Shown here one piece after another: positions 53,343 through 61,143 of a stretch of 64,000 nucleotides of DNA. This DNA comes from Kineosporia babensis (GTDB taxonomy: Bacteria; Actinomycetota; Actinomycetes; Actinomycetales; Kineosporiaceae). Under the pieces are notes generated by a model that saw only the letters and a program-made list of their open reading frames with translations, was not told the DNA's origin and did not search any database. The translations under genes and the position numbers were made by a program. The DNA lies in the NCBI RefSeq assembly GCF_021129305.1, contig NZ_JAJOMB010000003.1, positions 1 to 64,000 of the forward strand, given 5' to 3'. The first letter of the stretch is position 1; every line of letters starts with the position of its first letter.

Positions 53343-54815
53343 TTACCAAGACTCAGCCGGCAGGCCCGGCCGAGGTTGCGTGGTGCGCCCAGGGTGCTGC
53401 GGCAGACCGTGCGGCTGCGTCGGGTACGGACCCTGCTGCGCCGGGTACTGCTGCTCCTCGGGCGCGGCGTACTGGTACTGCTGCTCGTCGTACGGAGCGT
53501 CTGCGTACTGCTGCTGCGGGTAATGGCTTTGGCCGTACTGCTCCGGCTGCCCGGGGTACTCCTGCTCCGGGTACTGGGCTTCGCGGTACTGCTGGTCGCT
53601 GTACTGCTGATCGTCGTACGGCCCGTCGGCGTACTGCTGGCCGGCGTACTGAACGTCCCCGTACTGCTGCATACCGCCGTACTGCTGGTCTCCCCCGTAC
53701 TGCGGCTGCGCCTGGCCGTACTGCTGAACACCCTCGTACTGCTGGGCATCTGCGTACTGCTGATCGAACTGCTGGGGGTTGGCGTACTCACCGTCGGCGT
53801 ACTGCGACTGTGCGTACTGCTGGTCGCCGTACGAGCTTGCCTGCGCCTCGTCGTACTGAACTTGGGGCTGCTGCGCGTACTGCGGGCGCTCGGCGAACTG
53901 GGGCCCGGCCGGCATCGGCTGCGACTCCGGATGCTGAGCCTCGCCCTGCGCAGCGTCGGCATACAGCGCGGGCGGGGCCGCGTACATGGCCGGCGGAGCG
54001 GCGTAAAGCTGCGGCGCAGCGTTAGGTCCCGACTGCGCAGCGTTGCTGGCCAGGATCTGACCGGTGTTCAGTTGCCGCACCCCGGCCGGAGCGGTCGGCG
54101 GCGGATCAGAGGCCGCCGGGCCGACGCCCCGCACACCGTTGCCGCGCACAGCAACCGGAGCAGCCGGGCGCACCGGCTCGGGAACGACGGGAGCCTGGGC
54201 AACGGGCACAGCAGCACCCGGACCAGCGCCGTAACCTCCGCCGTAGCCGCCGCCCGGCGCGACGTCGTAACCGGAGCCGTAGCCGCCGTGCTCAGCGCCG
54301 CCACCGTGCTCGGGGCCGTAACCGGCTCCCGGCCCGGCCGGATCGGCGAGCTGGTCCCCGGCCTCGGCCGCGTCGGCGCCGTCGATCATCACGGCGGCCA
54401 TCCACTCGTACACGGCCATCCAGCACGAGGCGACCGTCGTCTCCAGGTAGCCGCCGTTCATCGCCCGCAGGGCGCGCACCAGCGCATGGGCCACGTAGAC
54501 GTAAAGATCGTTGGTGATGCCGTACTTCTGGCGGTGGATCGCGCCCCAGCGGCGCAGCTGCAGCTCGACCATCTCCGGGCGGTCCAGGTGGTTCACCGCC
54601 ATCAGGATCGCCTTCAGCAGACGCTCGTTCTGCTGGCTCATGTCCTGCGGGAACAGGGCCCGGGCCTGCGGGGCCATGTCGAACAGCTGCTGGTAGAACT
54701 CCTCGGTCAGCTGGACGCTGTCCTTCGGCAGAGCCTGGCAGCTCTTGCGCACGACCTCGATCGTCCGCGTATCGAAAGGAGGAAGCTCCTCCAATCGTCG
54801 CGGTTCGCGAAACAT
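53343..54815 (-). CDS. Globin with a long Tyr/Gln/Gly-rich low-complexity tail
   Basis: Residues 10-150 are a flavohemoglobin-type globin (TEEFYQQLFDMAPQARALF, proximal His94 in WGAIHRQKYGI). The FAD/NAD reductase domain is absent. Instead a Gly/Ala/Pro-rich spacer leads to ~200 residues dominated by Gln-Tyr motifs (many QQYA, QYG, QQY units), ending in a PHGLPQHPG tail. Such sequence is prion-like and prone to phase separation. ATG 54815 has AGGGAGA. It heads the operon with the NOS-like gene, so a NO- or O2-handling partnership is likely. Confidence 0.85.
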   Translation of the reverse strand: MFREPRRLEELPPFDTRTIEVVRKSCQALPKDSVQLTEEFYQQLFDMAPQARALFPQDMSQQNERLLKAILMAVNHLDRPEMVELQLRRWGAIHRQKYGITNDLYVYVAHALVRALRAMNGGYLETTVASCWMAVYEWMAAVMIDGADAAEAGDQLADPAGPGAGYGPEHGGGAEHGGYGSGYDVAPGGGYGGGYGAGPGAAVPVAQAPVVPEPVRPAAPVAVRGNGVRGVGPAASDPPPTAPAGVRQLNTGQILASNAAQSGPNAAPQLYAAPPAMYAAPPALYADAAQGEAQHPESQPMPAGPQFAERPQYAQQPQVQYDEAQASSYGDQQYAQSQYADGEYANPQQFDQQYADAQQYEGVQQYGQAQPQYGGDQQYGGMQQYGDVQYAGQQYADGPYDDQQYSDQQYREAQYPEQEYPGQPEQYGQSHYPQQQYADAPYDEQQYQYAAPEEQQYPAQQGPYPTQPHGLPQHPGRTTQPRPGLPAESW

Positions 54816-55503
54816 CCAGTTCTCCCTAGAGATCCAACCGTCGGCAGGCGCAAGGCGAGAGCAGGGCTACCGGATGACGAAGCGTCGAGCACCGTTCTAC
54901 AAAAGAACCAAAAGAACATGCAAGCTCGACAAAACTTACGAAACCCACCGGCCGACCCGGACAAGCCGGTGACCAGCGTGCATACAGGGTCGTATCGCCG
55001 CCGGACATCTTTGGCGGACGACAGAGTTCACCTGCGACCAGATTCCCCCGGGTCTGTCAAGAACCGAGATGAATCACCCTGCCCGGCAACCATGTTCACC
55101 GGGCAAACATTCCCAGGCCATCGGCCAGAAGTCTGCCCAGGGTCCAACACTGGCCCGCCAGGTAGGAATTCGACTACGTTGGGCAACCATAAGCAAACCC
55201 AGCGTGTTTCACCAACTGTCCAAATCGTGAGACTCGTCATCCCACCGGCGCTCGCCCGATCAGTCCTGCGTGCGATATGCGAAGCCGGGCCACACCGCGC
55301 ATCTGGTGCCCGGCGACAGCTTGTCCATACAATCAGCGCTTCGGCTCAGCGGCATCCCGGTCCGCCACGCCGCGATCGGGGGGATCGACCACCCGCGCGC
55401 GAGGAGGAACATTGAGGTACCGCCGCCTTCCCGGCCGCGGCCTGCCCGATTCGCAGCCGTCAGCCTCGTCCCGCCGGCCGGCCCTGACGACTGTGAGCCC
55501 GCT
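54816..55503. promoter_or_regulatory. Long divergent intergenic region
   Basis: These 688 bases separate the globin/NOS operon from the orphan response regulator. The part nearest the globin gene is AT-richer and holds GTTCT/AGAAC inverted around CAAAA (54894-54908), followed by a further CAAAAGAAC. The remainder holds no gene I can support; an in-frame run into the response regulator from 55270 has no conserved character. Confidence 0.5.
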
Positions 55504-56202
55504 GTGAGGTCCGGGAACCTGATCCGCACGCTGATCGTGGAGCCCGATCCGGTCCAGGCCACCCTGCACGGCGAGTACGTCAAGAAGACGGCCGATTTCA
55601 CCGTCTCCGGGGTCGCGCACACCGCGGCCGAGGCGCTGCAGCAGATCGACTACGAGCCCCCGGGCCTGATCCTGCTCGACCTGCAACTGCCGGACATCAG
55701 CGGCCTGGAGCTGTGCCGGATCCTGCGGGCCCGCAACTGTCCGGTCGACATCATCGTGATCACCTCGGCCCGCCAGCTCGGCCTGGTCCGCTCGGCCCTG
55801 TCCTTCGGCGTGGTGCACTACCTGCTCAAACCGCTCACCCTGCGCTCTTTTCAGGGGCATCTGCGGCGCTACGCGGCCTACCACCGCCGCACGTCCACCT
55901 CGACCGGGCCGATCAACCAGTACGACATCGACTCGACCATCGCCCAGCTACGCCCCGACGTGCACACCGAAGCCGTTGCCTCGCGCGCCACTTCGCTGCG
56001 CACGCTGGACAGCGTGGCCGCCCACCTGCGCACCTCGGACGGCCCGGTGACGGCGAACGAGGTGGCCGAGGCCCTGGGCATCTCGCGGGTCACCGCCCGC
56101 CGCTACCTCGAAGAGCTCACCGCCCGCCGGATGGCGGCCCAGACGCAGCGCTACGGCAACTCCGGCCGCCCGAAAAACCTTTACCACTGGCACGCCGAGT
56201 AA
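55504..56202 (+). CDS. Orphan CitB/DcuR-type response regulator
   Basis: The 232-residue protein has a receiver domain (TLIVEPDPVQATLHGEYVKK, phospho-Asp in LILLDLQLPDISGLE, KPLTLRSFQGHL) and a C-terminal winged helix (VTANEVAEALGISRVTARRYLEELTARR) as in CitB/DpiA/DcuR regulators of carboxylate uptake. No sensor kinase is nearby. GTG 55504 is the first start before the receiver fold. It is divergent from globin/NOS and might regulate it. Confidence 0.85.
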   Translation: MRSGNLIRTLIVEPDPVQATLHGEYVKKTADFTVSGVAHTAAEALQQIDYEPPGLILLDLQLPDISGLELCRILRARNCPVDIIVITSARQLGLVRSALSFGVVHYLLKPLTLRSFQGHLRRYAAYHRRTSTSTGPINQYDIDSTIAQLRPDVHTEAVASRATSLRTLDSVAAHLRTSDGPVTANEVAEALGISRVTARRYLEELTARRMAAQTQRYGNSGRPKNLYHWHAE

Positions 56203-56229
56203 TCGGTCAACTACTAACGGACGATCGCC

Positions 56230-56784
56230 TCATCGCCCGCGGCGGCTCACCTTGGGTGCGTGCTGAGCCAGCCAGTTCTCTGCGCACCGTACTTCGCGCT
56301 GGTTCAGTGAGACCACGACGATCATGCCGACGAAGATCAGGTAGAACACGACGTCCGCCGGAAGGAACTCGCCGGAGAGCAACCGGGCCACGATCAGGAA
56401 CCCGACCGGGGCCGCCGAACCATACGTGACCGGCTTGCGCTGCAACGCCCTGCGCGCCACGTCCACGGCAATCACCTGGTCCTGCTCAGCCACCGCCTGC
56501 CCGGCGCGAACCCGGGCCAGCACCTCCTTGCGGCGCTCCGGCTCCACCCCCAGCGCCAGCGGAGCCCGCAACCAGTGCCGATCCTTGCCTCGCACCCGGA
56601 AGAACTCGATCACTAAGACCAGCGGCGGCACCGCCGAAGCCGCAACCCCCGCCACACTCCAGGCGTTCAACGGCACCCGCCCGAGCCACAGCATGAGTGC
56701 CACCACTGCGGGTACAACCGGAACGAGCAGCGGAAGCACCCGGGTAAGCCGCCGGTCCTGCTCCTGCTGGGCCCGCTCTCTCAC
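56230..56784 (-). CDS. Membrane protein, paralogue of the next gene
   Basis: The 184-residue product has two helices at about 15-60 (VLPLLVPVVPAVVALMLWLG; GVAASAVPPLVLVIEFF), a charged middle with RRKEVLARVRAGQAVAEQDQ, two more helices, and the tail ENWLAQHAPKVSRRG. GTG 56784 overlaps the upstream stop (GTGA). It shares its whole plan with the upstream gene, so the pair arose by tandem duplication. No known function. Confidence 0.75.
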   Translation of the reverse strand: MRERAQQEQDRRLTRVLPLLVPVVPAVVALMLWLGRVPLNAWSVAGVAASAVPPLVLVIEFFRVRGKDRHWLRAPLALGVEPERRKEVLARVRAGQAVAEQDQVIAVDVARRALQRKPVTYGSAAPVGFLIVARLLSGEFLPADVVFYLIFVGMIVVVSLNQREVRCAENWLAQHAPKVSRRGR

Positions 56785-57368
56785 GCCGGGGTGTCCGGTT
56801 CGCTCCCGTGCTGAGCCAGCCAGGCCCGGGCACCGCGGAACGAGCGCAGGCTGAACGGCCACGAGATCAGGCACCCGAGCACGCTCACCCCGACCAGGAT
56901 GTCGGTCGGGTACCAGGTGGCGGCCAGCAACCGGGACAGGGCGATCAACAGCACCAACGGGGGCATCAGGCAGATCAGCCACCGCTGCGACACGATCCGC
57001 TCAGCCACCTCGCGAGCGATCCGGTGATCCCGGGCCTCCACCGGCCGACCCCTGCGAACAGCGTGCAGGATCGCCTTGCGCCGTTGCTTGTCCACCCCGC
57101 CCAGCAGCAGCGGCTGCAGCGACGAAGAACCCCGACGCCATGCCCGCCGGATCAGCAGGACCACGATCAGCGCCACCGACCCACCGAACACCGCGCCCAG
57201 AACCCACAACCACGTGGGTACCGACTCCCCGGCCTGCGCCGCAGCAACAAAGAGTCCGCCGACCAGGCCGAGCGGCAGAACAACCGCGTAAACCACTGCT
57301 GCCCAGCGCAACTGGCGCTCGTGCCGCCGGCGAGCCAGTACCGCGATCTCGGTCAGCTCATCCACCAC
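56781..57368 (-). CDS. Membrane protein, first of a paralogous pair
   Basis: The 195-residue protein has four hydrophobic segments with a central cytoplasmic part (DKQRRKAILHAVRRGRPVEA, RDHRIAREVAERIV) and the tail ARAWLAQHGSE, all matching its downstream neighbour. GTG 57368 is the likely start. The partners may form a hetero-oligomer. The function is unknown. Confidence 0.75.
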   Translation of the reverse strand: MVDELTEIAVLARRRHERQLRWAAVVYAVVLPLGLVGGLFVAAAQAGESVPTWLWVLGAVFGGSVALIVVLLIRRAWRRGSSSLQPLLLGGVDKQRRKAILHAVRRGRPVEARDHRIAREVAERIVSQRWLICLMPPLVLLIALSRLLAATWYPTDILVGVSVLGCLISWPFSLRSFRGARAWLAQHGSEPDTPA

Positions 57369-57691
57369 GCGCCCATGATCAACGCAATCGCCATCACTCG
57401 CATCTCAAAACCACCCAAAACCCCTCGGCGCCACCGCCGACAACGAGCAACCACCGAAAGCGATCGGCACCTTCACCCGATCAGGCTCTTGCGCAACCCT
57501 TGACGGACCGCCTGCCCAGGGTGAACCTGTTGAGGGCGACCGGGCGCGAACTTACCCGAAGGTCGCTCAGTCAAAAGGGTTTTGATCATCTCAGGGGCGC
57601 GGCCACCGAGCGGCCGGGCCGTCGTCATGCGCCGGGACAGTGCGTCGGGGGACGCGGCCGCCGGCTCCGTCGTCATGGGGGAAACCAGAAG
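57369..57691. other. Divergent intergenic region
   Basis: These 323 bases hold the promoters for the membrane pair and the beta-propeller gene. I see no conserved ORF, RNA or repeat. Confidence 0.45.
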
Positions 57692-59140
57692 ATGGACTCA
57701 CGCCTCAACCCCACCAGCCCGACCAGCCCAACCGGCCCGACGAACCCGGCCGGCCCTGCGAACCGGATCAGCGCCGGTAGCCCGGCCGGCTCGTCCAGCG
57801 ACACCACAGCGATCAGCGAGTCCAGCGCCGACCAGCCGCCCCAGTCGTCCAAGTCATCCCGACCGCTCGAGCCACCGCAACCGTCCCGGCGTTCCGTACT
57901 CGCCGCGGCCGGCCTGCTCCCCCTGCTACCGACGGTCAAACCGTTCGGCGCACCCGCCGCCCCGAAGAAGAAAACGGCCACGTTCGCGGTCAGCTACACC
58001 GACTTCGCCGCCGTCACCCCGAGCTATCTCACACCCACCCAGTGCTGGAACTCGCTGGGCCTGGACGACACGAACCGGCTGTACATCAACTGGACCAGCA
58101 CCCGATCCGACGGCCGGGAAGACACCGCGCTGTTCCGCTACAACCCGTACACCGGCGGCAAGCAGTTCCTGGGCAGCTTCATCGACGTCGCCACCGCGCA
58201 GGACAACATCCGCACCGGCGAGCAGATCCCCAAGGGCCACACCCGGATCGTGCAGGTCGGGCGCAAGCTCTACATGGCCTCGCAGGGCTTTCACGACTTC
58301 AAGGGTGCGATCACCGACCTGCCCAACTACCGCGGCGCGCACCTGTTCCGCTACGACCTCGACACCGGCGCGTTCGACGACATCAGCAAGGGCCTGCCCG
58401 GCGGGGTGGTGATCAAGAACGAGGGCATCGTCGCGCTCAGCTACTCCCCCGAGCACAAGCTCCTGGTCTGCCTGTCGCACCCGCACGGCAAGATCATCCT
58501 GTTCGACCCGGCCACCAACACGATCAAGAAGACCGTCACCGGCATCCCCTGGGCGATGAACAAGATGGTCAGCCGGGAGATCGTGGTGACCAGGACCGGC
58601 AAGATCTACACCTATCGCGGTCCGGAGGACCCGAGCCTGCGCGAGAACACCAACCCGGTCTGGGTCTACGACATCGCTACCGGCTCGTTCACCAACACCG
58701 GCGTCTCGCTGAAGGGCGGCTTCTGGAACGGCCAGGCCGTCACCGCCGACCGCAACAAGATCTACCTGTCCACGGTCACCGGCAATCTGTACCGGCTGGA
58801 CGTGGCCACCGGGGCGTTCACCGCGCTCGGCTCGTTCATCGACCCGGTCGATTACAACCACGCCAAGAAATTCCGGGTGATGTACTTCTACGGCATCGAG
58901 ATGACCGCCGACGAGAAGCAGATCCTGGGCTGGCCGATCATCTCCCCCACCGCCGGTTCCGGGGGCGGCGGCACCCGCCTGGTCAGCTACAGCATCCCGA
59001 ACAACAAGGCCACCAAGCAGTTCGACTCCCCGATCGCGGCCTTCACCGGCAGCAATCACCGTGACCCGCAGGGCCGGTTCTACCAGGCCGCCTTCGACTG
59101 GGACCACAACTGCAAGCTCTCGATCCTCACCCCGCAGTAG
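57692..59140 (+). CDS. Tat-exported beta-propeller-like protein
   Basis: The 482-residue protein begins with a Thr/Ser/Pro-rich disordered stretch, then a twin-arginine signal (PSRRSVLAAAGLLPLLP, near residue 65-80). The mature part has repeats of the form LFRYDLDTGAFDDIS, IILFDPATNTIKKTV, VWVYDIATGSFTNTG, LYRLDVATGAFTALG, i.e. about six or seven propeller blades. Such proteins bind ligands or act as lyases/dehydrogenases; no catalytic set is recognised. ATG 57692 follows GGGGGAAACC. Confidence 0.78.
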   Translation: MDSRLNPTSPTSPTGPTNPAGPANRISAGSPAGSSSDTTAISESSADQPPQSSKSSRPLEPPQPSRRSVLAAAGLLPLLPTVKPFGAPAAPKKKTATFAVSYTDFAAVTPSYLTPTQCWNSLGLDDTNRLYINWTSTRSDGREDTALFRYNPYTGGKQFLGSFIDVATAQDNIRTGEQIPKGHTRIVQVGRKLYMASQGFHDFKGAITDLPNYRGAHLFRYDLDTGAFDDISKGLPGGVVIKNEGIVALSYSPEHKLLVCLSHPHGKIILFDPATNTIKKTVTGIPWAMNKMVSREIVVTRTGKIYTYRGPEDPSLRENTNPVWVYDIATGSFTNTGVSLKGGFWNGQAVTADRNKIYLSTVTGNLYRLDVATGAFTALGSFIDPVDYNHAKKFRVMYFYGIEMTADEKQILGWPIISPTAGSGGGGTRLVSYSIPNNKATKQFDSPIAAFTGSNHRDPQGRFYQAAFDWDHNCKLSILTPQ

Positions 59141-59204
59141 CAGCAGCCGAGCCGGGACGTCGGTGGCCGCTCACGCCGGCGGCTCACCGACACTGCCTTT
59201 CAAG

Positions 59205-59520
59205 ATCAACGGACGTCGTCCCGGATGCCAGCCACACCATCCTTTGATCGGTGGTTCGGCACTACCAACGGACGCCGTACCCGAGTGCCGCCCACACCGT
59301 CCTTTGATCGGTGGTCCAGCACTACCAACGGACGCCGTCCCTGACTGCCAGCCATACCGTCCTTTGATCAGTGGTTCGGCACCACCAACGGACGCCGTCC
59401 CCGACTGCCAGCCACACCGTCCTTTGATCAGTGGTTCGGCACCACCAACGGACGTCGTTCCCCGGTACCAGCCACATCGTCCTCTGGTTGGTGGTTCGGT
59501 ACTCCAGGCGGACGCGCGCA
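59205..59520. repeat. 60-bp tandem repeats, five units
   Basis: Five units with an exact 60-base period (anchors CCTTTGATC/G at 59241, 59301, 59361, 59421 and a degenerate CCTCTGGTTG at 59481) fill most of the gap between the propeller gene and the membrane protein. Each holds a short hairpin of GTGGT/ACCAC type and an ACCAACGGACGYCGT element. The period is a multiple of three, so frames on both strands stay open, but no start, Shine-Dalgarno or conserved domain supports a protein. Confidence 0.85.
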
Positions 59521-59547
59521 CTCCCTGCGGGCGGCACGCTTTCCGGG

Positions 59548-60192
59548 GTGAGCGAATCCCTTACGCGCCAGAGCAGTCCCCGGCACGGCAATTTCGGCAT
59601 TACGGCGTACACCTGCATTCTGGTTTCAGTGCTCAGCCTGGTACTGGGCGCCCTGACCGCCTGGGCACAGAAGGTGCTGCCCTACGAACTCTTCTCGTTC
59701 GCCAACTCAGCCAACGGCTGGCTCCTGCTGATGGTGGCCCTCCTGGTGTGGGTTCGCGCCGAGGTAAGGCTTGCGGCCGTCCTGGGATCGGTCAGCGGGG
59801 TACTGCTCATGCTCGGCTACACGGCCGGACGCACCCTCTACTACGGCGAGACGTACGACCCCTGGCTCTGGACTCTGGCGGCAGCGCTGGCCGGTCCGTT
59901 CATCGGCGTAGCCACGGCCTGGCTGCGCGCCGGGGGTATCCGAGCCGCTCTGGGAACGGCCGCGCTGGCAGGGGTAACGATTGGCGAGGCCATCTACGGC
60001 GTGCGGTACGTCGGGGAGTCCACCAGTCCTGTGTACTGGGTGCTGAGCGGAGTGGCCGGTGTGGCCTTCCTGGTCGGCATGATGCTGCTACGGCTGCCGT
60101 CGTGGCGAGCGGCGCTGATTGCGGTGGTGGCTACCGCAGCAGTGATCGTGGTCTTCATTCCGGTCTACGGCACGGTCGGCACCTACGCCTGA
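59548..60192 (+). CDS. DUF6518-like integral membrane protein
   Basis: The 214-residue protein has six or seven hydrophobic segments (ILVSVLSLVLGALTAWAQ, GWLLLMVALLVWVRAEV, ALGTAALAGVTIGEAIYG among them), consistent with the DUF6518 family. GTG 59548 lies just after the repeat block; starts inside the repeats would give a non-conserved, Arg-rich extension and are rejected. The function is unknown. Confidence 0.75.
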   Translation: MSESLTRQSSPRHGNFGITAYTCILVSVLSLVLGALTAWAQKVLPYELFSFANSANGWLLLMVALLVWVRAEVRLAAVLGSVSGVLLMLGYTAGRTLYYGETYDPWLWTLAAALAGPFIGVATAWLRAGGIRAALGTAALAGVTIGEAIYGVRYVGESTSPVYWVLSGVAGVAFLVGMMLLRLPSWRAALIAVVATAAVIVVFIPVYGTVGTYA

Positions 60193-60255
60193 CGTGCACA
60201 GGACAGGACGTAAACAACGTGACGGGGGTACGACGCGGCGCGAATACTGCCGGGC

Positions 60256-61092
60256 GTGATGCTTCTGGTCCCGGGCGACCCACTGCGCCCCCGCCGTCCT
60301 GATGAGCACTACGCGGCCGAGGCGGCGCACGCCCGCGACCTGGGGCTGGAGGTGGTGTGCGTCGATCATGACGCGCTGGTCCGGGGTGATGCGCGCTCCG
60401 TGGTGGTGAAAGATGGCGGGCGGGCGCTGTATCGGGGGTGGATGCTCTCGGCGAGCCAGTACGCGGGGTTGGCGCAGGCGCTGGAGGCGCAGGGCGTGCA
60501 GATGGTCACCAGCGCCGAGGATTATCGGCGGGCCCACGAACTTCCCTGCTGGTACCGCGATTTGGCTTCCGTGACGCCGCAGGCCGCCTGGAGCTCGGAC
60601 GACTCCCGGGAGGGCTTTGACCATGCCCGCAGCAGATTGGGCTCCGGGGCGGCGGTGCTCCGGGACTACACGAAGTCGATGAAGCACTACTGGCACGAGG
60701 CCGCGTTCATCCCCGACCTGGAAGACGCGCAGGCGGCGTGGAAGGTCGCCAGCCGCTTCCGGGAGCTGCGGGAGGACGACTTCACCGGCGGCTATGTGCT
60801 GCGCCGGTTCGAGGAGTTCGGGCCGGCTGAGGTGCGCACCTGGTGGGTCGGTGGGGTCTGTGTGCTGGCGGGCCCGCACCCCGACTCTCCCGAAGCGCTC
60901 CCCGCGGCCACCGTCGACACCCAGCCGTACGCGTCCATAGTTGGTGCTCTGGGTTTGCCGTTCGTGACTGTGGATCTGGCTCAGCGCCGCGATGGCGTCT
61001 GGCGGGTGATCGAGCTGGGCGACGGGCAGGTCAGCGACTGTCCGGCGAGCAATATTGCCGAGCTGGCAGGGCATTACGCGAGTCTGGGCTGA
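60256..61092 (+). CDS. ATP-grasp-type protein (DUF4343-like)
   Basis: The 278-residue protein has the pattern of small ATP-grasp proteins: AVLRDYTKSMKHYWHEAAFI, GGYVLRRFEEFGPAEVRTWW and a C-terminal metal/ATP region FVTVDLAQRRDGVWRVIELG with DGQVSDCP. ATP-grasp enzymes join a carboxylate to an amine or thiol. The substrate cannot be told. The start is GTG 60256 or ATG 60259. It ends at a shared terminator with the RND gene. Confidence 0.82.
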   Translation: MMLLVPGDPLRPRRPDEHYAAEAAHARDLGLEVVCVDHDALVRGDARSVVVKDGGRALYRGWMLSASQYAGLAQALEAQGVQMVTSAEDYRRAHELPCWYRDLASVTPQAAWSSDDSREGFDHARSRLGSGAAVLRDYTKSMKHYWHEAAFIPDLEDAQAAWKVASRFRELREDDFTGGYVLRRFEEFGPAEVRTWWVGGVCVLAGPHPDSPEALPAATVDTQPYASIVGALGLPFVTVDLAQRRDGVWRVIELGDGQVSDCPASNIAELAGHYASLG

Positions 61093-61098
61093 AAGCCG

Positions 61099-61134
61099 AA
61101 GGGGCGGCCCCCGGAAACCCGAGGACCGCCCCTT
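61099..61134. terminator. Bidirectional terminator
   Basis: AAGGGGCGG (61099-61107) pairs with CCGCCCCTT (61126-61134) between convergent genes. Confidence 0.8.
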
Positions 61135-61143
61135 ACGGATGGC

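Noticed and set aside
51733-55415. Two long forward frames opposite the NOS-like and globin genes
   Set aside because: Their Leu/Val/Arg-rich repeats are the reverse complement of the Gln-Tyr and NOS-coding sequences.
59205-59520. A CRISPR array
   Set aside because: The units are contiguous 60-bp tandem repeats with no unique spacers and no cas genes nearby.
59171-59521. A repeat protein encoded by the 60-bp repeats on either strand
   Set aside because: Both strands stay open only because the period is divisible by three; there is no ribosome binding site or conserved fold.
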